Positions 62,857 to 64,000 of a DNA stretch of 64,000 nucleotides are shown one piece after another (the first letter of the stretch is position 1; every line of letters starts with the position of its first letter). The translations under genes and the position numbers were made by a program. The notes under the pieces are model-generated. The model saw only the letters and a list, made by a program, of their open reading frames with translations. It had not been told where the DNA came from and made no database searches. The stretch comes from Odontocerum albicorne. Its lineage: Eukaryota; Arthropoda; Insecta; Trichoptera; Odontoceridae. Location of the stretch: NCBI GenBank assembly GCA_949825065.1, contig OX463859.1, positions 4,254,217 to 4,318,216 of the forward strand, written 5' to 3'.

Positions 62857-64000
62857 ATTAATCACCCTCAAATACCAAAAAACAAGTGTTTTGTGAATTA
62901 AATAATTTTTTTGAGCAGTTTCGTCTTTTGGGACTAAGAACCTTTAAAGTTTAATCAATTTTTTTTTGTCTGATTTCACATTTTTTCTTATTTATTATTG
63001 ATAAGCGATATAAATAACCCTCAAATACCAAAAAACAAGTGTTTTGTGAGTTAAATATTTTTTGAGCAGTTTCGTCTTTTGGGACTAAGAACCTTTCAAG
63101 TTTAATCAAATTTTTTTTGTCTGATTTCACATTTTTTCTTATTTATTATTGATAAGCGATATAAATAACCCTCAAATACCAAAAAACAAGTGTTTTGTGA
63201 GTTAAATATTTTTTGAGCAGTTACGTATTTTGGGACTAAGAACCTTTACAGTTTAATCAAAAAATTTTTGTCTGATTTCATATTTTTTCTTACTTATTAT
63301 TGATAAGCGATATTAATAACCCTCAAATACCAAAAAACAAGTGTTTTGTGAGTTAAATATTTTTTGAGCAGTTTCGTCTTTTGGGACTAAGAACCTTTCA
63401 AGTTTAATCAATTTTTTTTTGTCTGATTTCATATTTTTTCTTACTTATTATTGATAAGCGATATTAATAACCCTCAAAAACCAAAAAACAAGTGTTTTGT
63501 GAGTTAATTATTTTTTGAGCAGTTTCGTCTTTTGGGACTAAGAACCTTTCAAGTTTAATCAATTTTTTTTTTCTGATTTCATATTTTTTCTTACTTATTA
63601 TTGATAAGCGATATTAATTACCCTCAAATACAAAAAAACAAGTGTTTTGTGAGTTAAATATTTTTTGCGCATTTTCCTCTATTAAGACTAAGAACGATTC
63701 AAGTTTAGTCAATTTTTTTTGTCTGATTTTATATTATTACTTACTTATTATTGATAAGCGATATTAATAACCCTCAAATACCAAAAAACAAGCGTTTTGT
63801 GAGTTAAATATTTTTTGAGCAGTTTCGTCTTTTGGGACTAAGAACCTTTCAAGTGTTATCAATTTTTTTTTTCTGATTTCATATTTTTTCTTACTTATTA
63901 TTGATAAGCGATATAAATAACCCTCAAATACCAAAAAACAAGTGTTTTGTGAGTTAAATATTTTTTGAGCAGTTTTGTCTTTTAAGACTAAGAACCTTTC
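62857..64000. repeat. 14-monomer sub-repeat, unit H copy 2 (cut by window end)
   Basis: Follows E copy 2 for seven full monomers and part of the eighth (the TTTTGTCTTTTAAGAC type), where the window ends. Nothing at the edge suggests that the array itself stops. Confidence 0.82.

Larger units (their letters stand above)
1..64000. repeat. ~151-bp AT-rich satellite array filling the window
   Basis: The motif GATAAGCGAT recurs about every 150-152 bases from the first to the last line, always in the same orientation, giving about 424 monomers. A consensus monomer read from the GCGAT boundary contains, in order: a CCCTCAAATACC head, an A6 run with CAAGTGTTTTG, a GAGTTAAATA-T6 segment, GAGCAGTTTCGTC, TTTTGGGACTAAGAACC, a long T tract, GTCTGATTTCATA, and TTATTATTGATAAGCGAT. 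Hand-counted G+C of that monomer is about 26%. No unique sequence, transposon or gene interrupts the array. Arrays of this kind are typical of eukaryotic centromeric or other constitutive heterochromatin; that placement is inference. The family is not one I can name. Confidence 0.97.
56373..64000. repeat. Higher-order unit H (cut by the window end)
   Basis: Layout: 17 (56373-58937), 9 alternating (58938-60291), 3 linker (60292-60744), 14-mer copy 1 (60745-62856), then 14-mer copy 2 from 62857 to the end. It follows E monomer for monomer at an offset of 18,838-18,839. Only scattered single-base differences were seen, for example GAATCTTTC near 60,525, GTGAGTGAAATA near 59,581, and GCAAT for GCGAT near 57,875. 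Confidence 0.88.

Noticed and set aside
1..64000. CRISPR array
   Set aside because: Repeats are about 151 bp and directly adjacent, with no short repeats separated by unique spacers.
1..64000. Transposon or retroelement insertions within the array
   Set aside because: Every stretch read is recognisable as monomer sequence in the same orientation. No terminal repeats, target-site duplications or coding domains were seen.
1..64000. Telomeric or simple-sequence satellite
   Set aside because: No short-unit telomere-like tandem repeat occurs. The smallest unit that repeats is the ~151-bp monomer.
1..64000. Assigning the array to a named species or satellite family
   Set aside because: Monomer length and AT content fit many eukaryotes. 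I recognise no published consensus, and a database search would be needed.

Overview
The whole 64-kb window is one uninterrupted, AT-rich tandem satellite array. The monomer is about 151 bp (usually 150-152), roughly 26% G+C by a hand count of one consensus monomer. About 424 monomers lie head to tail in a single orientation. I see no protein-coding gene, RNA gene, transposon insertion, inversion or unique-sequence island. A eukaryotic heterochromatic array (centromeric, pericentromeric or another heterochromatic block) is the natural reading. Nothing in the sequence identifies the species, and I do not recognise the satellite by name.

The monomers differ by discrete diagnostic variants, for example CAAGTG/CAAGCG, GAGCAGTTTCG versus GCGCATTTTCC, TTGATAAG versus TTAATAAG, and a T9-10 tract versus an A7T4 tract. 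These variants recur in a fixed order over kilobases, so the array is a very long higher-order repeat (HOR). Using one rare monomer (CAACTG after a TTAATAAGCGAT end) as phase marker, units start at 754 (A), 8745 (B), 17491 (C), 26837 (C'), 27891 (D), 37535 (E), 46279 (F), 48389 (G) and 56373 (H, cut by the window end). Positions 1-753 are the tail of a preceding D/G-like unit.

Units A, B, C, E and H follow one plan: 17 monomers, a 9-monomer alternating block, 3-4 linker monomers, two copies of a 14-monomer sub-repeat, and one closing monomer. The inferred full unit is about 59 monomers (~8.9 kb). Observed sizes are 53 (A), 58 (B), 62 (C) and 58 (E), and the differences are whole-monomer gains or losses. 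C' (7 monomers) and F (14 monomers) are severely shortened units. D and G are rearranged units carrying their own 4-monomer and 6-monomer tandem amplifications and an atypical tail. The D-tail/E stretch is repeated as G-tail/H at an offset of about 18.5-18.84 kb, a still higher periodicity.

The main points of interest are the depth of nesting (2-, 4-, 6-, 14- and ~59-monomer periods plus an ~18.8-kb super-period), hybrid monomers that mark the crossovers, a short conversion-like patch in unit A, a CpG/TpG bias in the diagnostic variants, a conserved GATA-type motif in nearly every monomer, and a 1.5-kb stretch (about 54.66-56.13 kb) with homopolymer indels that look like local sequence error. 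Monomer boundaries here are placed just after the GATAAGCGAT block; the phase is arbitrary.
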